Below are positions 1 through 7,511 of a DNA stretch of 14,099 nt, in pieces. A model generated the notes under the pieces. That model did no database searches. It had not been told where the DNA came from and was given only the letters and a program-made list of their open reading frames with translations. The position numbers and the translations under genes were made by a program. The DNA is taken from the NCBI GenBank assembly GCA_003484265.1, contig DNDO01000172.1, positions 21,778 to 35,876 on the forward strand, in the 5' to 3' direction. Numbering within the stretch: position 1 is the stretch's first letter; each line of letters opens with the position of its first letter. The DNA is from Anaerolineae bacterium (GTDB lineage Bacteria; Chloroflexota; Anaerolineae; Anaerolineales; Villigracilaceae).

Positions 1-228
1 ACCGGTACACCAACAAATACTCCCACAATCACACCCTCGCCAACCTTCACCTCCACGCCGACGGTTACGTTTACGGCGAGTAATACACCTACAGCCTCGA
101 ATACGTCCACAAATACGGCGACATTGACTCCCTCCTTCACATCGACAGCGACATTTACGCCGAGTAATACGCCGACGGCGTCGAATACTCCCACCTTGAC
201 GATCACGCCATTCCCGGTATCCCCATAA
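1..228 (+). CDS. C-terminal end of a Thr/Pro-rich surface protein (partial)
   Basis: An open frame runs from the first base of the window to a TAA at 226-228. It encodes 75 residues, of which about 29 are Thr and 13 Pro, with Ser and Asn making up much of the rest. Thr falls at nearly every second position (TPTNTPT, SNTPTASNT). Such tails are known from secreted and cell-surface proteins of Anaerolineae, where they probably act as extended, possibly glycosylated stalks. No LPXTG signal or closing hydrophobic helix follows, so the tail simply ends at PVSP. The 5' part lies outside the window, so the functional domain cannot be named. The stop is one base from the ATG of the next gene, which suggests co-transcription. 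Confidence 0.75.
   Translation, partial: TGTPTNTPTITPSPTFTSTPTVTFTASNTPTASNTSTNTATLTPSFTSTATFTPSNTPTASNTPTLTITPFPVSP
67..189 (+). repeat. Imperfect 39-bp direct repeat, 84 bp apart, in the Thr/Pro tail
   Basis: Two copies at 67-105 and 151-189 encode the same 13-residue pattern TFTxSNTPTASNT (x is Ala, then Pro). The copies differ mostly at third codon positions, so the protein pattern is kept while the DNA has drifted. This is a repeat inside a coding region, not a CRISPR or a mobile element. Confidence 0.7.
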
Positions 229-229
229 C

Positions 230-1291
230 ATGACAAATACATCGGCGTTCCTTCGATCTCTGATCTCGACTTCCGGCTTGTCTGGATATGAATCACCCGT
301 AGCAAAAATAATCGAAGAAAAATGGCGGACACTTGTAGACGAAACAAGTATGAGCCGCGTCGGTTCCTTGCACGCACTCAAAAAAGGTATCGGCAAGGGG
401 AAGCGTCCGTCTGTGATGATCGCGACGCACATGGATTCGATCGGTATGATCGTGTCAAAGATCGTGGATGGTTTTTTGTATATCACAAGTGTCGGCGGCG
501 TGGATATTCGTGTACTGCCAGGCGCGGAGGTCACTGTCCATGCCAGCAGCGGGGATGAACTTCCTGCCGTGGTGGCAATGCCGCCTGTGAGGTATCTGCC
601 CGAAAAGGAAAAGAATGGCGCTGTCGGGATACGCTATTTGTTAGTTGACACCGGGTTATTGCCGCGAGATGTTTCGAAAAAGGTTCGCGTGGGGGATTTG
701 GTGTCGTATTCGAATGCGCCGTTCGAATTGGCTGGTGATATTGTCTCAGGCCATACGATTGATAACCGCGCATCCGTTGCTGCACTGACGGTGTGTCTCG
801 AGGAGCTTCAGGGAAAGAGACATGTTTGGGACGTATGGGCAGTTGCAACGGTCCAGGAAGAGACGAATTTCTTGGGGGCGTACACGTCCGCTTTTCAGTT
901 GCAACCGGATATTGCCATTGCAGTGGATGGGACATTTGCGAAAGGACCTGGCGCGAGCGATTGGCAGACTCATCCGATGGGGAAAGGTGTGGGATTGTGC
1001 ATCGGACCGAATATGCATCCGTTCCTGCATAAGAAACTCAGGGAACTGGCAGATCAACTCGAGATTCCCTGGTTTTTGGATGTGACACCGGTGCATTCCG
1101 GCACGGATGCTTACCCGATGCAGGTTTCGATGGAGGGGATACCGACCGCACTTGTAGAATTCCCGATGCGCTATATGCACACGCCTGTTGAGTCTGTTTC
1201 GATAAAAGATATTCAACGCACAGGGCGGCTGTTGGCCGAGTTCATCGTTTCGCTTGAAGAAAATTTTTTCGATACCATCGTTTGGGAATAA
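230..1291 (+). CDS. M42 family metallo-aminopeptidase, copy 1
   Basis: This 353-aa protein fits the M42 family (glutamyl aminopeptidase / FrvX / TET type). These are cytoplasmic di-metal exopeptidases that usually form 12-subunit tetrahedral shells and trim residues from the N-termini of short peptides. The expected metal and catalytic residues are visible: H67 and D69 in ATHMDSIG, D178 in TIDNRAS, E210-E211 in VQEET, D233 in AVDGT and H317 in YMHTPVE. The usual VGGTDA motif reads VHSGTDA (290-293), a small departure. The start follows the upstream stop by one base with no clear Shine-Dalgarno, so translation may depend on coupling. It is the most divergent of the three M42 copies, for example lacking the KPY-DE-KVD stretch near the N-terminus. 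Family assignment is firm; substrate preference cannot be read. Confidence 0.93.
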   Translation: MTNTSAFLRSLISTSGLSGYESPVAKIIEEKWRTLVDETSMSRVGSLHALKKGIGKGKRPSVMIATHMDSIGMIVSKIVDGFLYITSVGGVDIRVLPGAEVTVHASSGDELPAVVAMPPVRYLPEKEKNGAVGIRYLLVDTGLLPRDVSKKVRVGDLVSYSNAPFELAGDIVSGHTIDNRASVAALTVCLEELQGKRHVWDVWAVATVQEETNFLGAYTSAFQLQPDIAIAVDGTFAKGPGASDWQTHPMGKGVGLCIGPNMHPFLHKKLRELADQLEIPWFLDVTPVHSGTDAYPMQVSMEGIPTALVEFPMRYMHTPVESVSIKDIQRTGRLLAEFIVSLEENFFDTIVWE

Positions 1292-1292
1292 T

Positions 1293-2351
1293 ATGCCGCC
1301 ATTTGGAAGCACTCAACTCAAATTGATTGAAAAACTTTGCAATGCCATTGGTATCTCCGGCGACGAGGATGAAGTTAGAAAAATCGTGCTTGATGAGATC
1401 AAGCCGTATACAGACGAAGTCAAAGTGGATACGCTGGGCAATGTGCTTGCGATCAAGCATGGACGTGGAAAGAATCGCGTGCGTGTAATGGTCGATGCGC
1501 ATATGGACGAGGTCGGTTTTTTTATTGTCGCTGATGACGGCGATGGCATTTATCGTTTTGAAACGGTGGGCGGGATCGACCCTCGTCACCTTTTGGGGAA
1601 GCAGGTATTCGTAGGGAAAGATCGAACGGCAGGCGTGATCGGCGGAAAGCCCGTTCATCTTATGGACGGCGATGACCGCAACCGGAAGGTTCCAGTGGAA
1701 GCGCTTCGCATTGACCTTGGACTTGCAGGTAAAGCAAAGGTTGGTGACCGCGCTGGGTTTGCCACGAAGTTTCGCCGCGTGGGTCCGTCGATCATGGCGA
1801 AGTCTATTGACAACCGCGTCGGAGTTGCCACGCTGATCGAACTACTCAAACATGCTCCATCGAACATTGATTTGTGCGCGGCGTTCTCGGTGCAGGAGGA
1901 GATCGGCTTGCGCGGAGCGAAAGTTGCGGCGCAATATTTCAAGCCGGATATGGCGATAACCATTGACTCGACGCCCGCGAACGACCTGCCTTTGTATGAT
2001 GGCAGTGAAAACCTGACCTACAATACAAAACTTGGATTTGGTCCCGCGATCTATATAGCGGACAGTTCGACTCTTCACGACCCGCGGCTTGTCCACTTTC
2101 TAAGTGGCATCGCCGACGCTGGGAAAATTCCCTACCAAATCCGCCAGCCCGGCGGAGGCGGCACGGACTCGGGTGCGATACAACGTTCCCTGGCTGGCGT
2201 GCCGACAGTGTCTGTATCCGTTCCGCATCGTTATACACATTCACCCATCAGCATCTCCCGTGTGGAGGATTGGAAGAACACGATCAATCTCCTCCACCAA
2301 GCGTTGAAAAAAATAACACCTCTCTTATTAAAAGCCGGTAGATCATTTTAA
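1293..2351 (+). CDS. M42 family metallo-aminopeptidase, copy 2
   Basis: A 352-aa M42 peptidase. The ATG at 1293 is preferred because it follows the previous stop by one base; an in-frame TTG at 1254 would overlap the upstream gene by 38 nt and add 13 residues unlike the family N-terminus. Key residues: H70 and D72 in DAHMDEVG, D173 in SIDNRVG, E202-E203 in VQEEIGLRGA, D225 in TIDST and H316 in RYTHSP. A Gly-rich GGGGTDSGA loop (287-295) matches the family GGTDA motif. The N-terminal half resembles copy 3 (KPY-DEVKVDTLGN, AHMDEVGF), so these two look like closer paralogues. It should act on peptides in the cytoplasm, perhaps with a different end-residue preference from its neighbours. Confidence 0.94.
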   Translation: MPPFGSTQLKLIEKLCNAIGISGDEDEVRKIVLDEIKPYTDEVKVDTLGNVLAIKHGRGKNRVRVMVDAHMDEVGFFIVADDGDGIYRFETVGGIDPRHLLGKQVFVGKDRTAGVIGGKPVHLMDGDDRNRKVPVEALRIDLGLAGKAKVGDRAGFATKFRRVGPSIMAKSIDNRVGVATLIELLKHAPSNIDLCAAFSVQEEIGLRGAKVAAQYFKPDMAITIDSTPANDLPLYDGSENLTYNTKLGFGPAIYIADSSTLHDPRLVHFLSGIADAGKIPYQIRQPGGGGTDSGAIQRSLAGVPTVSVSVPHRYTHSPISISRVEDWKNTINLLHQALKKITPLLLKAGRSF

Positions 2352-2373
2352 TGACTTATTTTACAGGAAACTT

Positions 2374-3084
2374 ATGAACGGATTAATTGCTTTGGTCGGC
2401 TCAGGTGAATATCTTTCAGTGATGAATGATGTTGACAGCTATTTGCTTGATAGTCTTAATTTGAATGGACGCAAACCGCGCGTGGTCTGCCTGCCGACTG
2501 CCGCCGGGCAGGAGGGCGATGGGAGCGTCAACCGCTGGTCGAATATGGGAATTGAACATTTTTCAACACTAGGCGCGGATGTTAACGCCTTGAAAATTAT
2601 CAACCGCGAGTCTGCCAATGATCCGAAATGGGAACCTTTTCTTGAAAATGCAGACCTGATCTACTTCTCTGGAGGTGATCCGGGCTATCTGTATGAAACC
2701 ATGAATGGAAGCCGCGCCTGGAACGCGGCAAAACGCGCTTGGGAGCGCGGCGCGATCTACGCGGGCTGTTCGGCGGGAGCGATGATCCTGGCGCATCAAA
2801 TCCCAAGATTTCGCCTGACGGGAACTGTGGAAGGGTTTGGCATTGTCCCGGCGAAGTTCATTGTCCCGCACTTCGATGCCATCCCTGCCATGTTCAGACC
2901 CATCGCCATGGCTCTTTTGGGACAGTTGAAGAATGACGACCGTATGATCGGTGTGGATGAAAATACAGCGCTCATTGGTAAACCCGGCGGTGAATGGACA
3001 GTGATGGGACGAAGCAAGGCGCACATCTTCACCCGCGAAGGCGAACAGGTTTACGAAAGCGGACAAACAATTACCCTTGGTTAA
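2374..3084 (+). CDS. Peptidase S51 / dipeptidase E-like serine hydrolase
   Basis: A 236-aa protein of the S51 group (dipeptidase E, cyanophycinase, type 1 glutamine amidotransferase-like fold). The nucleophile elbow GCSAGAM (131-137) puts the catalytic Ser at 133. FSGGDPG (99-105) and GVDENTAL (193-200) are typical conserved stretches, and H166 in VPHFDAI is the probable catalytic His. Dipeptidase E cleaves Asp-X dipeptides and cyanophycinase cleaves Arg-Asp polymers; the sequence alone does not choose between them. Length is close to dipeptidase E (about 230 aa). An AGGAAA Shine-Dalgarno lies a few bases before the ATG. Lying between M42 genes, it plausibly handles dipeptides or acidic peptides that M42 enzymes leave. 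No cyanophycin synthetase gene is in the window. Confidence 0.85.
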   Translation: MNGLIALVGSGEYLSVMNDVDSYLLDSLNLNGRKPRVVCLPTAAGQEGDGSVNRWSNMGIEHFSTLGADVNALKIINRESANDPKWEPFLENADLIYFSGGDPGYLYETMNGSRAWNAAKRAWERGAIYAGCSAGAMILAHQIPRFRLTGTVEGFGIVPAKFIVPHFDAIPAMFRPIAMALLGQLKNDDRMIGVDENTALIGKPGGEWTVMGRSKAHIFTREGEQVYESGQTITLG

Positions 3085-3097
3085 GGACTTAGGCTGA

Positions 3098-4102
3098 ATG
3101 AAACAACTCCTCAAACAACTTACTGAAACATTTGGGCCATCCGGCTACGAAGAGAACGTCCGCAAACTTGTGCGAGCGGAGGTCAAGCCGTATGCCGATG
3201 AAATTAAAGTGGACGCGCTTGGCAGTCTTATTGTCCGCAAGAAACCGATAAGGCAAACCAAAGATACAAAAAAGATTATGATCGCCGCGCACATGGACGA
3301 GATCGGTTTGATCGTCAGTCATGTGGATGGCAATGGTTTCGTCCGCTTTTCGCCCATCGGCGCCGTGATTCGCAGTTACGTTCTCGGCGGACGAGTCCGA
3401 TTTTTGAACGGTACGCAGGGCGTCATTGGGTTCGACCGACTTGACGACCTCAACGAACTTCCAACGCTGGATAAGGTCTATGTCGACGTTGGCGCAACAA
3501 GCAAAAAAGATTGTCCTGTAAAAATTGGCGATGTTGCCGCGTTTGACCGTCCGTTCGCAGAATTTGGGAACCGCCTCGTCGCAAAATCCATGGACGATCG
3601 CGCCGGAGTACTGGTTGCCATAGAAACATTGCGCGCGCTCAAATCCACCCCGCACGATGTGTATTTTGTATTTACCACTCAGGAAGAGGTTGGCGTCCGC
3701 GGCGCAACCACCTCCGCGTACGGAGTCGACCCTGACCTCGGTATTGCAATCGACGTAACGCCCACCGGAGATACACCCGGTTCTCTAAAAATGGAAATGG
3801 ATTTGGGCAAGGGTCCTTGTGTCAAAATAAAAGACGTCGGTTCCATTTCCGACCCGCGCATTGTAAAGTGGATGATCCGGACCGCTGAGAAAATCAAAGT
3901 CCCGTACCAGCGAGAGGTGCTTCTCGTTGGCGGCACCGATGCGCGCGCCATCCAACTCTCGCGCGCAGGCGTGCCCGTAGGTTCTCTTTCAATCCCGGTC
4001 CGCTATGTTCACTCGCCATCCGAGATGGTGGATTATTCAGATTTGCAGAATTCCGTCAAGTTGTTGACGGCTCTGCTCCGAACCCCGATTGATTTAGGAT
4101 GA
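3098..4102 (+). CDS. M42 family metallo-aminopeptidase, copy 3
   Basis: A 334-aa M42 peptidase with all expected residues: H65 and D67 in AAHMDEIG, D166 in SMDDRAG, E196-E197 in TQEEVGVRGA, D219 in AIDVT and H305 in RYVHSP. The family VGGTDA motif is intact at 277-282. It is the shortest of the three copies, and its N-terminus (TFGPSGYEENVR, KPYADEIKVDALGS) is the closest to textbook M42 proteins. It begins 13 nt after the S51 gene, and its stop overlaps the ATG of the lipoprotein gene by four bases, so the run continues as a likely operon. Three non-identical M42 enzymes side by side suggest divided specificity or mixed oligomers; that is inference. Confidence 0.95.
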   Translation: MKQLLKQLTETFGPSGYEENVRKLVRAEVKPYADEIKVDALGSLIVRKKPIRQTKDTKKIMIAAHMDEIGLIVSHVDGNGFVRFSPIGAVIRSYVLGGRVRFLNGTQGVIGFDRLDDLNELPTLDKVYVDVGATSKKDCPVKIGDVAAFDRPFAEFGNRLVAKSMDDRAGVLVAIETLRALKSTPHDVYFVFTTQEEVGVRGATTSAYGVDPDLGIAIDVTPTGDTPGSLKMEMDLGKGPCVKIKDVGSISDPRIVKWMIRTAEKIKVPYQREVLLVGGTDARAIQLSRAGVPVGSLSIPVRYVHSPSEMVDYSDLQNSVKLLTALLRTPIDLG

Positions 4103-5364
4103 TGACTCGCTACCTACGACTTGCACATTACCTGTTGATCATTAGCCTTGCTGGATGCTCGTCCCTCGCCCCGCTTCTCACCACGCCGACGACTGTTCCG
4201 GTTATAACCGTCACCGCCACGCCTCAACTTGACCCTACACCCACAACCTCAGTGCAAACAACCGGGAATATCCTGCGCGTTTGGCTGCCTCCGCAATTCG
4301 ACCCTTCCGCAGAGACTGAGTCCTCTGGGCTTTTGAATCAGAGATTGAAAGCTTTCGAAGCCGGACACTCGGAAATACGAGTTGAAGTTCGTATCAAGGA
4401 CGGCGCCACTGACATCGTTGATGTCATGTCAGTTACAAATCGTGCAGCGCCAACCACCATGCCTGACCTCATCGCGCTTTCATATAGCCAGATGCAAGAG
4501 GCAGCATCCGCAGGATTTTTGCATCCACTCGACGGGTTGACAGATATTCTGCAAGGCCCGGACTGGTACGTCTTCGCCCGCGAATTGAGCAGTGTCCAAA
4601 ATACTCAATATGGTATTCCTTTTGCCGCCGATGCAATGATGGTTGTCTATCGTTCGTCAGTCTTTGAAACACCGCCCTCCGATTGGGACTCCATTTTCAA
4701 CTCGGGAACCCAAATGGTGTTTTCACTCTCCGAGTCTCAATCTTTTTTCCCGTTATCACTTTATCTTTCCGCAAATGGTCAGCTCGTGGATGAACAGGGC
4801 GCTTTCACCCTGGAAGAAGATGTTTTAGTGGATGTTCTCTCTCATTATCAACGCGCATACGAAGCTGGTGCGATCCCATTGTCATACAAGGAGATTCAAT
4901 CAGACGCGAAAGCGTTGGAATATTATCGCAACGGTGATTCGGATATTTCCGTAATTTGGGCGTCCAGCGATATAAAAGTAAATAGCGGGGCATACACTGC
5001 CTTATTAGGATTGGATGATGTCCCTGATTCTATAGGTGACGGTTGGGTCTGGGCGTTGGCGGGCCCCAGTGCGGAGAATCTGCCGCTGGCAGTTGAACTC
5101 GCTTCTCACCTGGTCGAAAGCGAATACATGGCTGAATGGACACAGGCTTCAGGCTACCTGCCGACCCGCCCGCTGGCGTTGGGTGTTTGGGAAAATGAAA
5201 CCATTCAGGAAGAGGTCGATAATGTGTTGCTCGCATCGCATCCCATTCCATCGGCCGACGCGATCTCAATGTTTGGTCCGCTCATACATGGGGCGTTGAT
5301 CCGCATATTTAATGGTGAGCAGGCTGAAGTTGTGGCGCGAAGCGTCATCGAAAACCTAAAATAG
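4099..5364 (+). CDS. Extracellular solute-binding lipoprotein
   Basis: A 421-aa predicted lipoprotein. Residues 1-19 form a short signal peptide ending in the lipobox SLAGC, with Cys20 as the lipid-modified residue. A Thr/Pro-rich linker follows (about 28-55: TTPTTVPVITVTATP...). The rest resembles family 1 extracellular solute-binding proteins: LRVWLPPQFDP opening, PDLIALSYSQM, YGIPFAADAMMVVYRSSVF (hinge region typical of sugar or peptide binders), and AEWTQASGYLPTRP near the end. The ATG at 4099 overlaps the upstream TGA (ATGA), so it is translationally coupled to the M42 gene; ATG at 4102 is an alternative. No permease or ATPase gene is nearby, so it is an orphan binding protein here. Its ligand is unknown; peptide binding is only suggested by context. 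Confidence 0.85.
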   Translation: MMTRYLRLAHYLLIISLAGCSSLAPLLTTPTTVPVITVTATPQLDPTPTTSVQTTGNILRVWLPPQFDPSAETESSGLLNQRLKAFEAGHSEIRVEVRIKDGATDIVDVMSVTNRAAPTTMPDLIALSYSQMQEAASAGFLHPLDGLTDILQGPDWYVFARELSSVQNTQYGIPFAADAMMVVYRSSVFETPPSDWDSIFNSGTQMVFSLSESQSFFPLSLYLSANGQLVDEQGAFTLEEDVLVDVLSHYQRAYEAGAIPLSYKEIQSDAKALEYYRNGDSDISVIWASSDIKVNSGAYTALLGLDDVPDSIGDGWVWALAGPSAENLPLAVELASHLVESEYMAEWTQASGYLPTRPLALGVWENETIQEEVDNVLLASHPIPSADAISMFGPLIHGALIRIFNGEQAEVVARSVIENLK

Positions 5365-5387
5365 AAAATCCTAGATTAGTATCGAAT

Positions 5388-5906
5388 TTACAACCAGGCC
5401 CAGGACATCCATAAGCCGATCATCACAATTCCAACCGCGAACCTTGCCCCGAATGCCCAGCCCCAACCGATCATATATGCCTTTGTGGATTTCCAAGCGT
5501 CATCCCGATTTTTGAGCCTGCGATATTCTGCAACATACAGCCCAAGCGGAGCAGCGACCAAGCCAACGATTGGCGTCAGGATAATACTCGCAATGATGCC
5601 CGCTGCGAATGCCATAATGATCGAGCTCCAGGGGATGAACTGGTCGCGCATCTTGCTGGCTATAATAACGTTATCAGCAATGTTGCCTCCAATCATGAGT
5701 AAGGTGATGATCGCGAACGCAACCCAATCCCAAGTCGTCATCATGCCCGCCGCGTTTTGTATTAAGGCGTACGCGAGGGTGGCAAGCCACATGATTACAA
5801 GCCCGGGGAAGACCGGAATGATCAAGCCGATCAGCCCCACGAATAGCACGAACAAGGTGATCGTTTCAAGAGCAACCTGCAGAAAGAATGGAAGCCAATC
5901 GGGCAT
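5388..5906 (-). CDS. DUF456 family membrane protein
   Basis: A 172-aa very hydrophobic protein. I chose the ATG at 5904-5906 because an AAAGGA Shine-Dalgarno lies 7 nt upstream; the frame stays open further back but would run into serS. The first helices hold the pattern typical of DUF456, GLIGLIIPVFPGLVIMW (about 24-40), followed by helices at about 61-83, 93-125 and 148-170. The loop GNIADNV (74-80) and the later GLVAAPLGLYVAEY are also typical. It is probably an inner-membrane protein of unknown function. It is transcribed in the same direction as serS, 64 nt downstream of it, with a stem-loop between. It converges on the lipoprotein gene with a 23-nt gap in which I see no terminator. Confidence 0.82.
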   Translation of the reverse strand: MPDWLPFFLQVALETITLFVLFVGLIGLIIPVFPGLVIMWLATLAYALIQNAAGMMTTWDWVAFAIITLLMIGGNIADNVIIASKMRDQFIPWSSIIMAFAAGIIASIILTPIVGLVAAPLGLYVAEYRRLKNRDDAWKSTKAYMIGWGWAFGARFAVGIVMIGLWMSWAWL

Positions 5907-5923
5907 TTTTTGTCCTTTATTCA

Positions 5924-5964
5924 GATCAGACCTGTGAGCGCTTAATGACCTCACAAGTCTGATC
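5924..5964 (-). terminator. Stem-loop between serS and the DUF456 gene (terminator or attenuator)
   Basis: An inverted repeat begins a few bases after the serS stop. GATCAGAC (5924-5931) pairs with GTCTGATC (5957-5964). After a 2/2 internal loop, GTGAG (5934-5938) pairs with CTCAC (5950-5954), leaving a 10-nt loop. That gives 13 pairs. No T-run follows in either direction, so it is not a textbook intrinsic terminator. It may limit read-through from serS into the downstream gene or protect the serS mRNA end. Confidence 0.5.
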
Positions 5965-5970
5965 GTTCTG

Positions 5971-7242
5971 TTATGGCTTGATGAAGTCCACGCCGCCCAT
6001 CCAGGGGCGAAGGGCTTCGGGGATAATGACCGAGCCGTCATCTTGTTGGTTATTCTCGATGACCGCGATCAGTGTGCGCGGGAGTCCCAAGCCTGATCCA
6101 TTCAAGGTGTGGGCGAACCGGGCCTTGCCGCCATCGGCAGGGCGATACTTTATATTTGCGCGGCGAGCTTGAAAGTCGCGGACGGTTGAGACCGATGATA
6201 CCTCGAGCCACTCGTTACATCCAGCCGCCCAAACTTCGATGTCGTATGTGATCGCTGACCCGAAGCCAATATCACCGGTGCAAAGTTGTTTCACGCGATA
6301 GGGCAATCCCAAGGCGGTGCAAGTTGCTTCTGAGTCTTTAAGCATCTTTTCGAGCAATTCATCCGAATCTTCGGGCTTTGCATACATATACATCTCGACC
6401 TTGTCAAATTGATGCCCACGTTTGATGCCGCGTACATCGCGTCCCGCGCTCATCTTCTCGCGGCGGAAGCAAGGTGTGTATGCAGTGTACAACAATGGCA
6501 ATTGCGCCTCCTCGAGAATTTCGTCCATGTGAATACCTGTCAAAGGCACTTCAGCGGTCGGCACAAAATACAGATCCTCTTCATGGTCTTTGTATAGGTT
6601 TTCTGCGAATTTGGGCAATTGCCCTGCACCGTAGACCGTATCGTGTTTTACCATAAAAGGCAGGTATTTTTCGGTATATCCTTGTTTAATATGCAGGTCG
6701 AGCATGAATGCGATCAGAGCGCGCTGTAACTGTGCGCCGGCACCGCTCAACACATAGAATCGTGAACCTGTGATCTTGGTGCCGCGTTCAAAGTCAATGA
6801 CACCCAATGCGGGACCCAAGTCCCAGTGGGCTTTTGGCGCGAAGTTGAATGTAGGGAGTTGACCGACTGTCCGCAGGACAATATTATCCTCTTCTGATGC
6901 GCCAATCGGAGTCCGTTCATCCGGGACATTGGGCAGGGCACTGGTTAATGAGGATAATTCTAACTCTACACCTGCAACTTCCTTATCGAGCGCGGCGATC
7001 TTGTCTCCAACTTCGCGCATCGCGCTGATCTTTTTTTCGCGTTCGCCTGTGTCCTTTATTTTGCTGATCTCTTTCGAGACTACGTTGCGCTCCGCTTTAA
7101 GTTTTTCAACTTCAGTGAGAAGAGTTCGGCGCTTTTCATCCTGCAGAAGAATGTCGTCTATCGAAGACGCATCCATCTGGCGGTTCTTGAGCGCTGTGCG
7201 GACAAGCTCCGGATTTTCTCGAATTAAGTTTATGTCTAACAT
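5971..7242 (-). CDS. serS: Seryl-tRNA synthetase
   Basis: A 423-aa class II aminoacyl-tRNA synthetase, normal length for bacterial SerRS, which charges tRNA-Ser with serine in the cytoplasm. The N-terminus MLDINLIRENPELV and the following charged coiled coil (about 30-100) form the tRNA-binding arm. The catalytic domain shows RGTKITGSRFYVL (153-165, motif 1 region), the serine-binding TAE (229-231), motif 2 FRREKMSAGRDVRGIKRGHQF (259-279) and motif 3 GLGLPRTLIAVIEN (384-397) with Arg389. The start at 7240-7242 is fixed by a strong GGAGGTG Shine-Dalgarno just upstream. The long 5' leader contains a T-box riboswitch matched to serine, so expression should rise when tRNA-Ser is uncharged. A hairpin follows the stop. 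Confidence 0.97.
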   Translation of the reverse strand: MLDINLIRENPELVRTALKNRQMDASSIDDILLQDEKRRTLLTEVEKLKAERNVVSKEISKIKDTGEREKKISAMREVGDKIAALDKEVAGVELELSSLTSALPNVPDERTPIGASEEDNIVLRTVGQLPTFNFAPKAHWDLGPALGVIDFERGTKITGSRFYVLSGAGAQLQRALIAFMLDLHIKQGYTEKYLPFMVKHDTVYGAGQLPKFAENLYKDHEEDLYFVPTAEVPLTGIHMDEILEEAQLPLLYTAYTPCFRREKMSAGRDVRGIKRGHQFDKVEMYMYAKPEDSDELLEKMLKDSEATCTALGLPYRVKQLCTGDIGFGSAITYDIEVWAAGCNEWLEVSSVSTVRDFQARRANIKYRPADGGKARFAHTLNGSGLGLPRTLIAVIENNQQDDGSVIIPEALRPWMGGVDFIKP

Positions 7243-7270
7243 ATTGCACCTCCGTGTGCGGGAATAGAAT

Positions 7271-7304
7271 ACGCCCCCGGTCCATTTGCAGGACGAGGGG
7301 GCGT
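7271..7304 (-). terminator. Terminator stem of the serS T-box
   Basis: On the transcript, ACGCCCCC (7304-7297) pairs perfectly with GGGGGCGT (7278-7271), and inside it GTCC (7294-7291) pairs with GGAC (7283-7280). The 5' strand uses the loop and the 3' strand of the antiterminator, so the two folds exclude each other, as expected for a T-box. The following tract is only moderately T-rich (ATTCTATT), so termination may be incomplete or factor-assisted. Confidence 0.75.
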
Positions 7305-7511
7305 CTCGTGGTGCCACCTGCTTTTACCGCGCTCTTTTGCGGCCTCGGAGTGCGCTATAACGGGCGCTCGCGTCTTCCTTACAGCTGGTCGAGTAATGTG
7401 ATGACCTTGCTCCTGCGGAAGCGATCTGGTGAAGGGGATTTCCCTGAAAACCCGGTTGTCTCGCATTGACCGACAACTTTCTGAATCTGGTGAACAGGTA
7501 CTTGGTTTCAC
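7271..7511 (-). promoter_or_regulatory. T-box riboswitch of serS (specifier UCC)
   Basis: The minus-strand leader of serS has the parts of a T-box RNA, which senses uncharged tRNA. Stem I: GTGAA (7511-7507) pairs with TTCAC (7433-7429). The specifier loop has AAGTA (7503-7499) opposite GAAA-TCC (7442-7436), closed by CCTG/CAGG (7498-7495 with 7446-7443). The distal hairpin is GTTGTC/GACAAC with loop GGTCAATGCGA, resembling the conserved GGUUGGUGUGA loop. The UCC specifier (7438-7436) is a serine codon. Antiterminator: GCAGG (7321-7317), bulge TGGCACC (7316-7310), ACGAG (7309-7305), 7-nt loop, CTCGT (7297-7293), CCTGC (7292-7288), with all ten pairs perfect. The C of TGGC would pair with the G73 discriminator base of tRNA-Ser. 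The class is well known; this instance is read by eye. Confidence 0.92.

Noticed and set aside
1..228. Short spaced repeats resembling a CRISPR array
   Set aside because: The repeats are in-frame Thr/Pro codons with third-position changes and have no unique spacers of constant length.
1254..1292. Longer start (TTG at 1254) for the second M42 gene
   Set aside because: It overlaps the previous gene by 38 nt and adds residues unlike the family; the ATG at 1293 directly follows the stop.
5365..5387. Bidirectional terminator between the lipoprotein and DUF456 genes
   Set aside because: The 23-nt gap holds no stem that I can find.
5907..6041. N-terminal extension of the DUF456 protein
   Set aside because: It would overlap the serS end and the stem-loop; an AAAGGA site points to the ATG at 5904-5906.
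7243..7317. Upstream extension of serS
   Set aside because: SerRS starts MLDINLIREN with a strong GGAGGTG; the extension lies in the T-box terminator region.
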